64,000 nt of DNA from BOKZ01 sp040900165 (GTDB lineage: Bacteria; Patescibacteriota; UBA1384; 2-12-FULL-50-11). The DNA lies in assembly GCA_040900165.1 (NCBI GenBank), contig JBBDZM010000009.1:41333-105332 (forward strand), in the 5' to 3' direction. Below are positions 31,541 through 39,272 of this stretch, piece after piece (position 1 is the first letter of the stretch; each line of letters starts with the position of its first letter). Below the pieces are notes generated by a model. That model saw only the letters and a list, made by a program, of their open reading frames with translations. It was not told the DNA's origin and made no database searches. The position numbers were made by a program, and so were the translations under genes.

Positions 31541-32715
31541 CGTGCCTCTTTGAACTTGATTTCCTTGGTCGTACCGCCCACCGTAATGAGCAATTTGCCG
31601 GTTGGTTTTTGACCTCGCCCGAGAGTGAGATTAACCAACGCCGAGTAGATCGGACCATCCGGTGTGTCGGCGCGACCGTTTTTGTAAACGTGACGCTGGC
31701 CATCGGACGAAACGTACTCAATCTTCATCTCTTCTCTCGAAAAGATTAGGATCGCCACGCCGTCCCCATTGTTGGGAACGCCGATTGTGTCGCCCTGATG
31801 CGGTTGCTGTTCGCTGGCCCTAAGGGCCAAATGACGCATAATCGCATCTTTGTCGCCGACCTTGCGGTCAACGTCATCGTAGCGATAGACGTGGATTTCA
31901 AACAAAGAATTGCGCTCGGTCGATAGATCGGGCGGGCTCTGTTTGATTTGGTAGCCCTGGCCGCCCCAACTGGTGTTGGCTTGGCCTTGACTGCCCTGAA
32001 CTGGCGGCTCTTGGCGCTGGAAGCCCTGCTGTTGCATGGCGGCCAATTCCAACTGCATCTGCTCAAGCGACGCGAAGTTACGGACTGTTCCATCTGGCAA
32101 AAGAGCAGTGAGTGACTGCCACGCAGGCGTCATACTTGCTCCCCCACCAGTTGCCGCCAATCGGTTTAGTTCCGATTGAAAGGCCCGGATAAAGTCCGCT
32201 TCGTTTTGGCGTGAGAAGATCGCAGTACCCCATTCGCCACGTCCACCTAGGACCTTGAATTGGTGGACGCCGATTGGGATATCCCGAGCTCTGATGAATG
32301 GGTAGCCATCAATGACACCCTTGGCACCGATGATCTTCTTTTTTGAGAAGGACCAGTCGCCAGAGTCAACGTCGCGGAATGCGATCATTTGGTCGTCCAA
32401 GTAGTATTTCAGATCACGAGGCGGCGGACCGCTCGTGAAAGCTTTCACCTGGAAGACTATGTCGTCGGGCCAGTATGTCAGAGTTGGAACACGCGATGCC
32501 GGCCAAACGCCAAGGTAGTGGAGGTTGCCCTCACTGTCCTCACGATAGACATCGCATTCAATTGCCAGCGTTCCGATTTCGTCACGCTGGCTGTTAGCCA
32601 GGGCGCTGTTGGCGATGCCACCAAACAGCAGTGCTCCGAGTTCCAGAAGCTGGGCCGGTGTCGCTGAGGCGAACATCAGGCCCAGCAAGATAACGAGAAT
32701 TTTGAAGTTTTTCAT
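31537..32715 (-). CDS. Secreted hypothetical protein
   Basis: 392 residues with a signal peptide (KNFKILVILLGLMFASATPA). The mature part has two beta-rich portions separated by a Gln/Gly-rich linker (AAMQQQGFQRQEPPVQGSQG). No known domain is recognised. The SD AGAGG precedes the ATG. It is the first gene of a two-gene unit with the Ala/Gly-rich secreted protein. Codon choice looks more GC-rich than in the nearby ribosomal genes, so transfer is possible. Confidence 0.6.
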   Translation of the reverse strand: MKNFKILVILLGLMFASATPAQLLELGALLFGGIANSALANSQRDEIGTLAIECDVYREDSEGNLHYLGVWPASRVPTLTYWPDDIVFQVKAFTSGPPPRDLKYYLDDQMIAFRDVDSGDWSFSKKKIIGAKGVIDGYPFIRARDIPIGVHQFKVLGGRGEWGTAIFSRQNEADFIRAFQSELNRLAATGGGASMTPAWQSLTALLPDGTVRNFASLEQMQLELAAMQQQGFQRQEPPVQGSQGQANTSWGGQGYQIKQSPPDLSTERNSLFEIHVYRYDDVDRKVGDKDAIMRHLALRASEQQPHQGDTIGVPNNGDGVAILIFSREEMKIEYVSSDGQRHVYKNGRADTPDGPIYSALVNLTLGRGQKPTGKLLITVGGTTKEIKFKEAR

Positions 32716-32746
32716 AACTGTATCGCCTCTCGCATACTGACTTTTT

Positions 32747-32856
32747 CTTGTCAGTACCGTCTCAGCCAGGAAAAGGGAAGGAGGGAAATTGCCGTAGATA
32801 GCAAGCTATCAATAGTGGCAACTCTCCCTAATCCCAGCCGAGACGGTACTGACAAG
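32747..32856. repeat. 110-nt nested hairpin with 17-bp perfect ends
   Basis: The arms CTTGTCAGTACCGTCTC and its exact complement enclose further pairings GAGGGA/TCTCCC, TTGCC/GGCAA and GATAGC/GCTATC. This makes one long imperfect hairpin, either a folded RNA or a small palindromic mobile element. Confidence 0.7.
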
Positions 32857-33220
32857 TTACTCTCTCCAATTTGCCCGCAACAAATTCGGTAGAAAAAGTT
32901 GCGGGCAAGTTGGAGGGGGCGAACTCTTGCGAGCTCGCCCCTAGGTAGACATGACAAAAGATTGATGGAGGTGGGGGCACCTGGCCCACCACCTCCAGTT
33001 CGCGCGCTCTGGAATGAAGGAACACTAGGACAGGTTGACTACACCTGCAGTAGGCGCACCTACTTTCGTCCGTTCGATCCGCCAATGGCGGAGGTATTTC
33101 GAATGACATTATCCCTTTGCCGTTGCAGCCCCATGGGTCTAGGAACGATGAGCGCGCTTAAAAAGCGTTTTGAGGTTACCCTCTAATCCATTAATAGCAC
33201 TGCTACAAATGGGTTGGAAG

Positions 33221-33248
33221 GGGCGACGCGTTCGAAAATGCGTCGCCC
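33221..33248 (-). terminator. Hairpin after the 33263 gene
   Basis: 9-bp stem GGGCGACGC/GCGTCGCCC, 15 nt beyond the stop of the minus-strand gene; weak T tract. Confidence 0.5.
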
Positions 33249-33262
33249 GGGCTGTGTCCCCC

Positions 33263-33919
33263 CTACGAAGAGAGGACGGGCTCATAATGTTCGACGGCCT
33301 TTTTGAGTTCGTCTAGACAGTCTTCGGCTATGCCACCGCCGAACAACTCTAATAGCTCCGGGAACTGTGTCTCGTGCATACGAGACAATAACCCCCATTC
33401 TGGCACTGCGTTCCCTTCAGGGTCGAAGATTGTGTACCATCCGTCCATAGACAGGATAGTCCAATCTTGCCCCTTGTCTTCTAAGGAGCCAAGGTAAAGG
33501 CTGATCACGCGGTTCCCGACTGTTCGGGACTGCATGGTCATCTGAACAACGTAACCCCTGCAGACGCCCCAGGAGTTGGGCTCTATGTCAAACCCTACCC
33601 GGTACACCACCCGGCCACCCGGGCTTGCGTATGTCCACCCGTTGCCTGTGTGGTGCCATGCAAGAGCCCTGTCGGTGTATTCCGACCCTGGGTGGTCGCC
33701 CCTCCGAATTGCTTCTTCCGCATTGTAGCGGGATTCAGCGTCGAGCATGCATCGCATAATTCTGCGATGCATGTCATTGCCGCCATGCAACTCGTTGCTA
33801 CTCTCGTAAAGGTCTTGCGGGGTGATGGCGAAGGCCCACCCGTGCGCTAGAGCGCGGGCAACCATCGTAATAATGGTTAACATGCTTAGGGGCAGTTGGT
33901 TGATTGTTTCTGTGCTCAT
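33263..33919 (-). CDS. Hypothetical protein
   Basis: 218 residues from ATG 33919, chosen for its SD GGAGTGA 5 nt upstream; a longer frame to 34024 lacks one. The N-terminus has a weakly hydrophobic segment (LTIITMVARALAHGWAFAI). The rest is soluble, with FGGGIAEDCLDELKKAVEHY at the end. Not recognised. It stands alone between the secreted gene pair and a candidate small RNA. Confidence 0.6.
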   Translation of the reverse strand: MSTETINQLPLSMLTIITMVARALAHGWAFAITPQDLYESSNELHGGNDMHRRIMRCMLDAESRYNAEEAIRRGDHPGSEYTDRALAWHHTGNGWTYASPGGRVVYRVGFDIEPNSWGVCRGYVVQMTMQSRTVGNRVISLYLGSLEDKGQDWTILSMDGWYTIFDPEGNAVPEWGLLSRMHETQFPELLELFGGGIAEDCLDELKKAVEHYEPVLSS

Positions 33920-34051
33920 ATTCACTCCAATCCACCTGCATATATAAATGTAGGCGCGTTGGAGAGAACAAGATGTTAAGGTTCGGCCGCTTTTGGGAGA
34001 TTGCTCATTAGACGCAACCCTCACAGCCGTGTCCGTTCATTAGACGGCACC

Positions 34052-34182
34052 TTCAAAGAAAACAAAAAGCACTTGCGGTTATGCCGGAAACATCCAGCGA
34101 CCGCGTTTCTACCGCTGCGGTTGGGCAAGTGACAATCTATGTTTTTGTTTTTGAAGAACACTGTTGCATACTGCAACCGTAT
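34052..34182 (-). ncRNA. Candidate small RNA downstream of cysS
   Basis: From a near-consensus minus-strand promoter (34189-34217), RNA would start near 34182 and end at a hairpin CACTTGC...GCAAGTG (34125-34131/34070-34076) followed by CTTTTTGTTTTCTTT. The body has inner GC-rich pairing and complementary A/T-rich ends (34052-34068 with 34142-34155). No ORF and no recognised RNA class. If the terminator leaks, the same RNA would lead into the 33919 gene. Confidence 0.55.
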
Positions 34183-34188
34183 GCCGGG

Positions 34189-34217
34189 ATATTAGCATAT
34201 GTTATTAATAAAGTCAA
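34189..34217 (-). promoter_or_regulatory. Promoter of the candidate small RNA
   Basis: On the minus strand TTGACT (34217-34212), 17-nt spacer, TAATAT (34194-34189). Lies about 18 nt after the cysS stop. Confidence 0.72.
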
Positions 34218-34234
34218 TACTTTGAGGGTATTTT

Positions 34235-35569
34235 TTAACGCGGTAAGTAGGTAGTCTGGTTAGGTGTATCCACTACTTCGTAGCCCATCTGGTAGATTTC
34301 GGCTTTGCGGTTGTCGGCCGTAAGGAAATCGTTCCTGGCTCGAGCGGCATCACGTTGAGTGGCTAGTTCTGTTGCCTCGGCGCTCTCTCCTATATCTACG
34401 TACTTGATTCCGAAAAGTTCAAATAGCATATGTGTTTGTTCTTGACCAAGTTTCAGATAATTCTCGCTCCAGGTTCGAATAGCTGTTGGTGTGTCTAGAT
34501 CGTCATCTAGGGCCGCTAGAATTTCTTGATAGATCTCCTGTCCGGCCGATTTCTCCATCAGCGGGTAGGCCTGGAAAATCTTCCGGCGCAAGGCCACCCC
34601 CTGCTCCATTACCTCCTTGGTATAGTCAAAGGGTTTGCGGTAATGGGTTTGGAAAAAAGCTAACCTAATTTCGTTAGCCGAGTATTCCTTTAGAGCATCC
34701 TGGACATTAACCTGGTTATGGAGGGATTTACTCATTTTTTTACTGTCCACCGTCAACATCCCGGTATGAACCCAGTAATTGGCCATTGGTTTACCGGTTA
34801 GGCTCTCGGTCTGGGCAATCTCATTTTCGTGATGGGGGAAGACATGCTCCACCGCTGAACCGTGAATATCAAAGGTATCGCCCAGGTATTTCCGGCTCAT
34901 TGCTGAACACTCGATATGCCAGCCCGGATAACCCTTGCCCCACGGTGAATCCCAGGTCATCTCTGGATCGTTGATCCGAGAATTCTTCCAGAGAGCAAAA
35001 TCGGCGGATGAGCGCTTATCGGCAGCAGTTTCTACCCGTGTACCAGTTAATAGCTCGGATATGGAGCGGTGGCTAAGCTTGCCGTAATCAACCTTCTTAG
35101 AAACGGCAAAATAGACGTTTCCTTGGTTGGTAACATATGCGAAACCGGCGTTAATTAGCCCCGTAATAAACTCCTGAATTTCCTTGATATTAGCCGATGC
35201 CTTAGGGAGCTGGCTCGGCAAAAGAATATTGAGATTTTTTAGATCCTTCAGGTGTGACTCGGTAAAATGCTCAGCAATTTGGCGGGGAGTTTGGCCAGTT
35301 TCGGCAGCTTTCTTTTGAATCTTATCGGCACCGACCTCGGCATCATTAACCAAATGCCCAACATCGGTGATGTTCTGGATATAGTTAACGCTAAATCCTT
35401 GGTTTTTTAGCACCCGGTTGAGTAAATCGAAACTTAGATAGGTTCGGGCATGGCCAATATGGTCGTAGTCGTAAACGGTGGGACCGCAGACATACATCGA
35501 CACCTCGCCATCTATAATCGGCTTGAACTCGTCTTTTTTACCGGTGAGGGTATTGTGGATTTTCAACAT
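34235..35569 (-). CDS. cysS: Cysteinyl-tRNA synthetase
   Basis: Charges tRNA-Cys. 444 residues from ATG 35569. Class I motifs intact: HIGH as DHIGHARTYLSFD and KMSKS as DSKKMSKSLHNQ. The zinc-binding Cys is in MYVCGPTVYDYDH, with later Cys/His in HIECSAMS and HHENE. Longer in-frame starts to 35656 enter the structured leader and are not used. The upstream region forms a three-way-junction-like fold. Confidence 0.95.
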   Translation of the reverse strand: MLKIHNTLTGKKDEFKPIIDGEVSMYVCGPTVYDYDHIGHARTYLSFDLLNRVLKNQGFSVNYIQNITDVGHLVNDAEVGADKIQKKAAETGQTPRQIAEHFTESHLKDLKNLNILLPSQLPKASANIKEIQEFITGLINAGFAYVTNQGNVYFAVSKKVDYGKLSHRSISELLTGTRVETAADKRSSADFALWKNSRINDPEMTWDSPWGKGYPGWHIECSAMSRKYLGDTFDIHGSAVEHVFPHHENEIAQTESLTGKPMANYWVHTGMLTVDSKKMSKSLHNQVNVQDALKEYSANEIRLAFFQTHYRKPFDYTKEVMEQGVALRRKIFQAYPLMEKSAGQEIYQEILAALDDDLDTPTAIRTWSENYLKLGQEQTHMLFELFGIKYVDIGESAEATELATQRDAARARNDFLTADNRKAEIYQMGYEVVDTPNQTTYLPR

Positions 35570-35616
35570 CTTGTTTCTTTGTATCTCAATTCCCCCCTTA
35601 TATAAAGCCTGGCGAC

Positions 35617-35748
35617 GAAACATTATTTTTACGGTATCCGCAGGTGATTTTTGCATGGTCCGCGCTGATTAAATGGCGCGGAAAAATCACCGAGGATTAA
35701 AGCCCGAGACTCGCTGGGTCGAGAGGCTGTCCGAAAAAATAATGTTTC
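35617..35748. promoter_or_regulatory. Three-way-junction-like RNA element upstream of cysS
   Basis: A 14-bp closing stem (GAAACATTATTTTT 35617-35630 with 35735-35748) surrounds two hairpins: GGTGATTTTT/AAAAATCACC (35643-35652/35682-35691) topped by CCGCGC/GCGCGG, and AGCC/GGCT with CGA/TCG (35701-35728). It begins 4 nt after the stop of the zinc-ribbon gene and ends 48 nt before cysS. A regulatory leader or a palindromic insertion; not matched to a known class. Confidence 0.6.
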
Positions 35749-35751
35749 TAG

Positions 35752-36024
35752 CTACGCCTCGTCGTCAAACGAATCGTGACGATAATCCTCGTCGTTTTCT
35801 TCGTGCTCTTTACTAGCAAGCGCCTCTAGCGATTGGGTGCCAGCACCCGCGTCATCAACACCGACACTACTGTCCAATTCATCGTCTTTGAGATTTTCTG
35901 GGTTTGGCTCAACGTTGTCGTCCAATACAATCATCTTGCCGCCGCAGTTAGTACAGGTGTCGTTATCGACCGGTGTGGTCTGACCGCAGGACTCACAGAC
36001 AAATAGTTTTTCGTCGTCTGACAT
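35752..36024 (-). CDS. Small acidic zinc-ribbon protein
   Basis: 90 residues. An N-terminal ribbon CESCGQTTPVDNDTCTNCGG (two CxxC) is followed by a very acidic, probably disordered tail. Family function unknown. It precedes recR-topA in the transcription direction's downstream side and is separated from cysS by the structured element. Confidence 0.7.
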   Translation of the reverse strand: MSDDEKLFVCESCGQTTPVDNDTCTNCGGKMIVLDDNVEPNPENLKDDELDSSVGVDDAGAGTQSLEALASKEHEENDEDYRHDSFDDEA

Positions 36025-36067
36025 TTCCGAATAATTGTAGCTTAATTATTTTTGCTGCAACAGTATT

Positions 36068-36700
36068 TTATTGTTGGTCGTAACTCCGGCGACCCTCGAG
36101 CGCTCGTGAAAGAGTTAGCTCGTCGGCATACTCCAAATCGCCCCCGACCGGCAGACCTCGGGCTAGCCGAGTAACGCTTAGCTTGGCATCGATCTTACCG
36201 TCTTTAATCGCCTGGGTAATTTGTTCACCGATATAAAGCGATGTTGCCTCGCCCTCCAGCGATGGGTCAGTCGCCAAGATTACTTCCTGAACGCCGTCTT
36301 CTTCCAGCCGAGCCAATAGCTCTTTGATTTTTAAATCATGGGGTCCAACGTTATTGATCGGTGAAATTTGTCCGCCCAACACGTGGTAACGCCCAGCAAA
36401 CCGGGCTTTTTCTAAAGCTATCACGTCCAATGATTCTTCAACCACCGCTAATTTCTCTGTTTCCCTCTGACTATCGGCGCAAATTGGGCATGGGTCGGTC
36501 TCGGAAACCAAATTACACTGCGAGCAGTAGGTAAGGTTTTTTCGCAGATCGCCAAAGGCCTGACCAAATTGGGTTAGCTCGTCGTCGGAACGAGTGAGCA
36601 TATAGAAAGTTAGGCGGTTGGCGGTTTTGGGGCCAATACTCGGTAGACTACTTAAGGCCTCTGCCAACTTCTGAACCGACTTAGGAAGGATGTTTTGCAT
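36068..36700 (-). CDS. recR: Recombination protein RecR
   Basis: Clamp-like partner of RecO/RecF in loading RecA on gapped DNA. 210 residues with the helix-hairpin-helix start (LSSLPSIGPKTANRLTFYML), a C4 zinc finger (CSQCNL...CPIC), and a Toprim domain (LAVVEESLDVIALEKA, ILATDPSLEGEATSLYI). Its ATG overlaps the topA stop by 1 nt (TAATG). Confidence 0.95.
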   Translation of the reverse strand: MQNILPKSVQKLAEALSSLPSIGPKTANRLTFYMLTRSDDELTQFGQAFGDLRKNLTYCSQCNLVSETDPCPICADSQRETEKLAVVEESLDVIALEKARFAGRYHVLGGQISPINNVGPHDLKIKELLARLEEDGVQEVILATDPSLEGEATSLYIGEQITQAIKDGKIDAKLSVTRLARGLPVGGDLEYADELTLSRALEGRRSYDQQ

Positions 36701-38934
36701 TACTTATTCGTCTTACCAACTTCTACCTTGTCCGTCACTTGATCGTCCTTGGAAAAACCGCATTGGCTGCAGGTTAGGCCAGATTTTTTATTGACCATCA
36801 CCCCTTGGCACTGCGGGCATTTTTCGCCCGTTGGCTCGTCCCAATAAGCAGTTTTACAGTTTGGGTAGCCCGAGCAACCCCAAAATACTTTGCCTTTGCG
36901 AGTATTTTTGCGCACCAATTCTTTACCGCAATTTGGGCATTTAACGCCGGTGCCAACGACAATCGATTTAGTGTATTTGCAGTTGGGGTAATCGGAGCAG
37001 CCGATAAACGAGCCAAACCGACTTTGTTTCATCTCCAAGGCCTTACCGCACTTTGGGCAAGGGTTTTTTGTTTCTTCGGTAATTTCCTTGGACAGTTCTT
37101 GGTCTTTTTCGTCGATTACCGGCGCAGTGTGGTCACACTGTGGAAAACCGCTACAAGCATAGAATTTGCCAAATCGGCCCAATTTAATAACAACATCCTT
37201 ACCACATTTCGGACATTTTTTGCCGGTATTTTCGTCGACGACAGTTTTTTTCTCAATCGTTTTTTCTTTTTCTTTGAGTAGCTGGGCAAACGGATCGTAA
37301 AATTCTTTAAGCACTGGCTCAAGCTTTTTGCGGCCTTCCGCAATCTCGTCCAGCTTGTCTTCGAGCTGGGCGGTAAAATCGTAGTCGACAATATTAGGAA
37401 AATTATTGACTAACAAATCAATAACAATAAATGCCACGTCTTCCGGAAAAAATCGGCCGGTTTGTTTGGTGACGTAGCCGCGATCAACAATCGTCGACAT
37501 AATCGGCGCGTAGGTGGACGGACGGCCAATGCCGCGCTTTTCCAGTTCGCGCACCAACGACGCTTCGCCAAAACGAGCCGGTGGCTCGGTCATATGACCC
37601 TCGTCGTTAAGTTTTTTTAATTTAAGCGCTTCTTTTTCGGCTAACCCCGGCAGTGGTTCGAACCGCTCATCATCGCTAGGAAGCTGGGCGAGAAAACCAT
37701 CGAAAACTAATTTACGACCCCGAGCAATAAATTGTTGGTTGCCGCCGGCAATGGTGGCGACGGTGGTTTCGACAGTTGCTGGGGTCATCTGCGAGGCGGC
37801 GGCGGTATTGTAAACTAGCTGATAAATTTTTCGCTGATCTGGTGATAAATCACTTTGGATATCGGCTGGCTTTAAACTAAAGTGGCTGGGGCGGATCGCC
37901 TCATGGGCTTCTTGGGCGCCGCGGACTTTCTTGGAAAAAACATTGGGGCGCTCCGGCAAATATTGGGCGCCGTAGGTTTTGGCAATGACATCGCTGGCTT
38001 CCCGACGGGCTTGATCGGCAATGGCGTGGGAGTCGGTTCGCATATAGGTAATCAGCCCAATGCTCCCCTTGCCCGGGATATCGACACCCTCGTAGAGTTC
38101 TTGGGCAATTTTCATTGTCCGTTTGGCGCTAAAGCCGTAAAAACGAGCGGCCGCTTGTTGGAGGGTTGAGGTAATTAACGGTGGCTGGGGGCGCAATTGC
38201 GAATCGGCAACGGTGAGGGTGTTAACCGAAAAATCGGCATTCTTTAGTTGCTTGACAATCTTGTCCACCTCCGCCTTGGTGGCAAATTCCTGCTTGCCGG
38301 TCGAGCCAGCTTTGGCGATGTAGGCCGAAAATGCTCCGTTTTTAGCGCTAAATTCGGCGGTAATTGTCCAAAACTCCCGAGGTTTAAAGGCCTTGATTTC
38401 CCGCTCTCGCTCAACAATCAACCGGACCGCTACTGATTGGACTCGCCCGGCCGACAGCCCCCGATAAACCTTTTTCCACAACAACGGCGACAATTTGTAG
38501 CCAACTAGTCGGTCGAGAATTCGCCGGGCTTGTTGGGCATCAACCAGCTCTTGCGAAATATTGCGGGGGTTAGCAACGGCATTAGTTACAGCGGTTTTAG
38601 TAATTTCGTTAAAGCTAATTCGGTGGACGGGCACCTTGGGTTTAAGCGCGGCCACCAAGTGCCAGGCAATTGCTTCGCCTTCGCGATCGTGATCGGTTGC
38701 GAGTAGTAGTTCATCGGTATTGATTAACTCTTTTTTGAGTTGGTCGATTATTTTTTTAGCTCTCGGGATATTTTGATAAGTTACCTCGAAATGTTTGGCT
38801 GGATCGATTCCTAGTTTGGTTTTTGGCAAATCCCGGACATGGCCAAACGAAGCCATAACAACAAAGTCGCTTCCTAAATATTGGCCAATCGTCTTGGCCT
38901 TCGCAGGGCTTTCAACAATAACGAGCTTTTTCAT
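36700..38934 (-). CDS. topA: DNA topoisomerase I
   Basis: Type IA topoisomerase relaxing negative supercoils. 744 residues: Toprim (KLVIVESPAKAKTIGQYLG, LLATDHDREGEAIAWHL), the catalytic Tyr in GLITYMRTDSHAI, and four C-terminal zinc-ribbon repeats (CPKCGK...C, CPNCGK, CPQCQG...CSQCG). Upstream is the hairpin array and dprA. Confidence 0.97.
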   Translation of the reverse strand: MKKLVIVESPAKAKTIGQYLGSDFVVMASFGHVRDLPKTKLGIDPAKHFEVTYQNIPRAKKIIDQLKKELINTDELLLATDHDREGEAIAWHLVAALKPKVPVHRISFNEITKTAVTNAVANPRNISQELVDAQQARRILDRLVGYKLSPLLWKKVYRGLSAGRVQSVAVRLIVEREREIKAFKPREFWTITAEFSAKNGAFSAYIAKAGSTGKQEFATKAEVDKIVKQLKNADFSVNTLTVADSQLRPQPPLITSTLQQAAARFYGFSAKRTMKIAQELYEGVDIPGKGSIGLITYMRTDSHAIADQARREASDVIAKTYGAQYLPERPNVFSKKVRGAQEAHEAIRPSHFSLKPADIQSDLSPDQRKIYQLVYNTAAASQMTPATVETTVATIAGGNQQFIARGRKLVFDGFLAQLPSDDERFEPLPGLAEKEALKLKKLNDEGHMTEPPARFGEASLVRELEKRGIGRPSTYAPIMSTIVDRGYVTKQTGRFFPEDVAFIVIDLLVNNFPNIVDYDFTAQLEDKLDEIAEGRKKLEPVLKEFYDPFAQLLKEKEKTIEKKTVVDENTGKKCPKCGKDVVIKLGRFGKFYACSGFPQCDHTAPVIDEKDQELSKEITEETKNPCPKCGKALEMKQSRFGSFIGCSDYPNCKYTKSIVVGTGVKCPNCGKELVRKNTRKGKVFWGCSGYPNCKTAYWDEPTGEKCPQCQGVMVNKKSGLTCSQCGFSKDDQVTDKVEVGKTNK

Positions 38935-39022
38935 TAGAGAAAACGAGTTACGATGCTCTTGGTTGAGATAATAAGTGTCTTTTTGGGGTTAGTCATATTA
39001 TTTTTGGCCGTAAATTACTTTA

Positions 39023-39262
39023 TACACGGCGGGATACGCCGTGTAAGTCGCGTACTAGCGACTATAGTGGCCAGTAAGCCACTAAGCAGTTTACCGGCTG
39101 CTATAGTGGCNNNNNNNNNNNNNNNNNNNNNNNNNNNNNNNNNNNNNNNNNNNNNNNNNNNNNNNNNNNNNNNNNNNNNNNNNNNNNNNNNNNNNNNNNN
39201 NNNNNNNNNNGCCACTAAGCAGTTTACCGGCTGCTATAGTGGCTAGGATACCACTAAGTCGC
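39023..39262. repeat. Array of short hairpins interrupted by an assembly gap
   Basis: Adjacent inverted repeats of about 20 nt: TACACGGCG/CGCCGTGTA (39023-39045), GTCGC/GCGAC, GTGGC/GCCAC, GCAG/CTGC, then after the N run GCAG/CTGC, GTGG/CCAC and GTCGC/GCGAC again. The unit GCCACTAAGCAGTTTACCGG is present on both sides of the gap, so the array was probably collapsed. It lies between dprA and topA. Confidence 0.75.
39111..39210. other. Assembly gap (100 N)
   Basis: A run of exactly 100 N inside the hairpin array. Its true length is unknown. Confidence 0.99.
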
Positions 39263-39272
39263 TTACTAGCGA

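Larger units (their letters stand above)
32716..33262. other. Hairpin-rich intergenic region
   Basis: Nearly 550 bp without a convincing gene but with at least four strong inverted repeats: a 17-bp perfect pair at 32747-32763/32840-32856 closing a long nested hairpin; 18 bp with one wobble at 32864-32881/32898-32915; GGGGCGA/TCGCCCC at 32916-32922/32935-32941; and GGGCGACGC/GCGTCGCCC at 33221-33229/33240-33248. A 95-codon plus ORF across it (32899-33186) looks like chance. Confidence 0.6.
33920..34234. other. Intergenic region with candidate small RNA
   Basis: 315 bp between cysS and the hypothetical gene. It contains a strong minus-strand promoter, a small RNA-like hairpin unit ending near 34052, and the leader of the 33919 gene. 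CATTAGACG occurs twice near 34006 and 34038. Confidence 0.55.

Noticed and set aside
32899..33186. 95-codon plus-strand ORF in the hairpin-rich spacer
   Set aside because: Starts inside a stem-loop, lacks an SD, composition looks random.
38953..39246. Plus-strand ORF running into the assembly gap near topA
   Set aside because: Only its first 20 codons are outside the hairpin array, no SD, and the rest is repeat plus N.
39023..39262. CRISPR array
   Set aside because: Short palindromes of varying sequence without uniform repeats and spacers, and no cas genes nearby.
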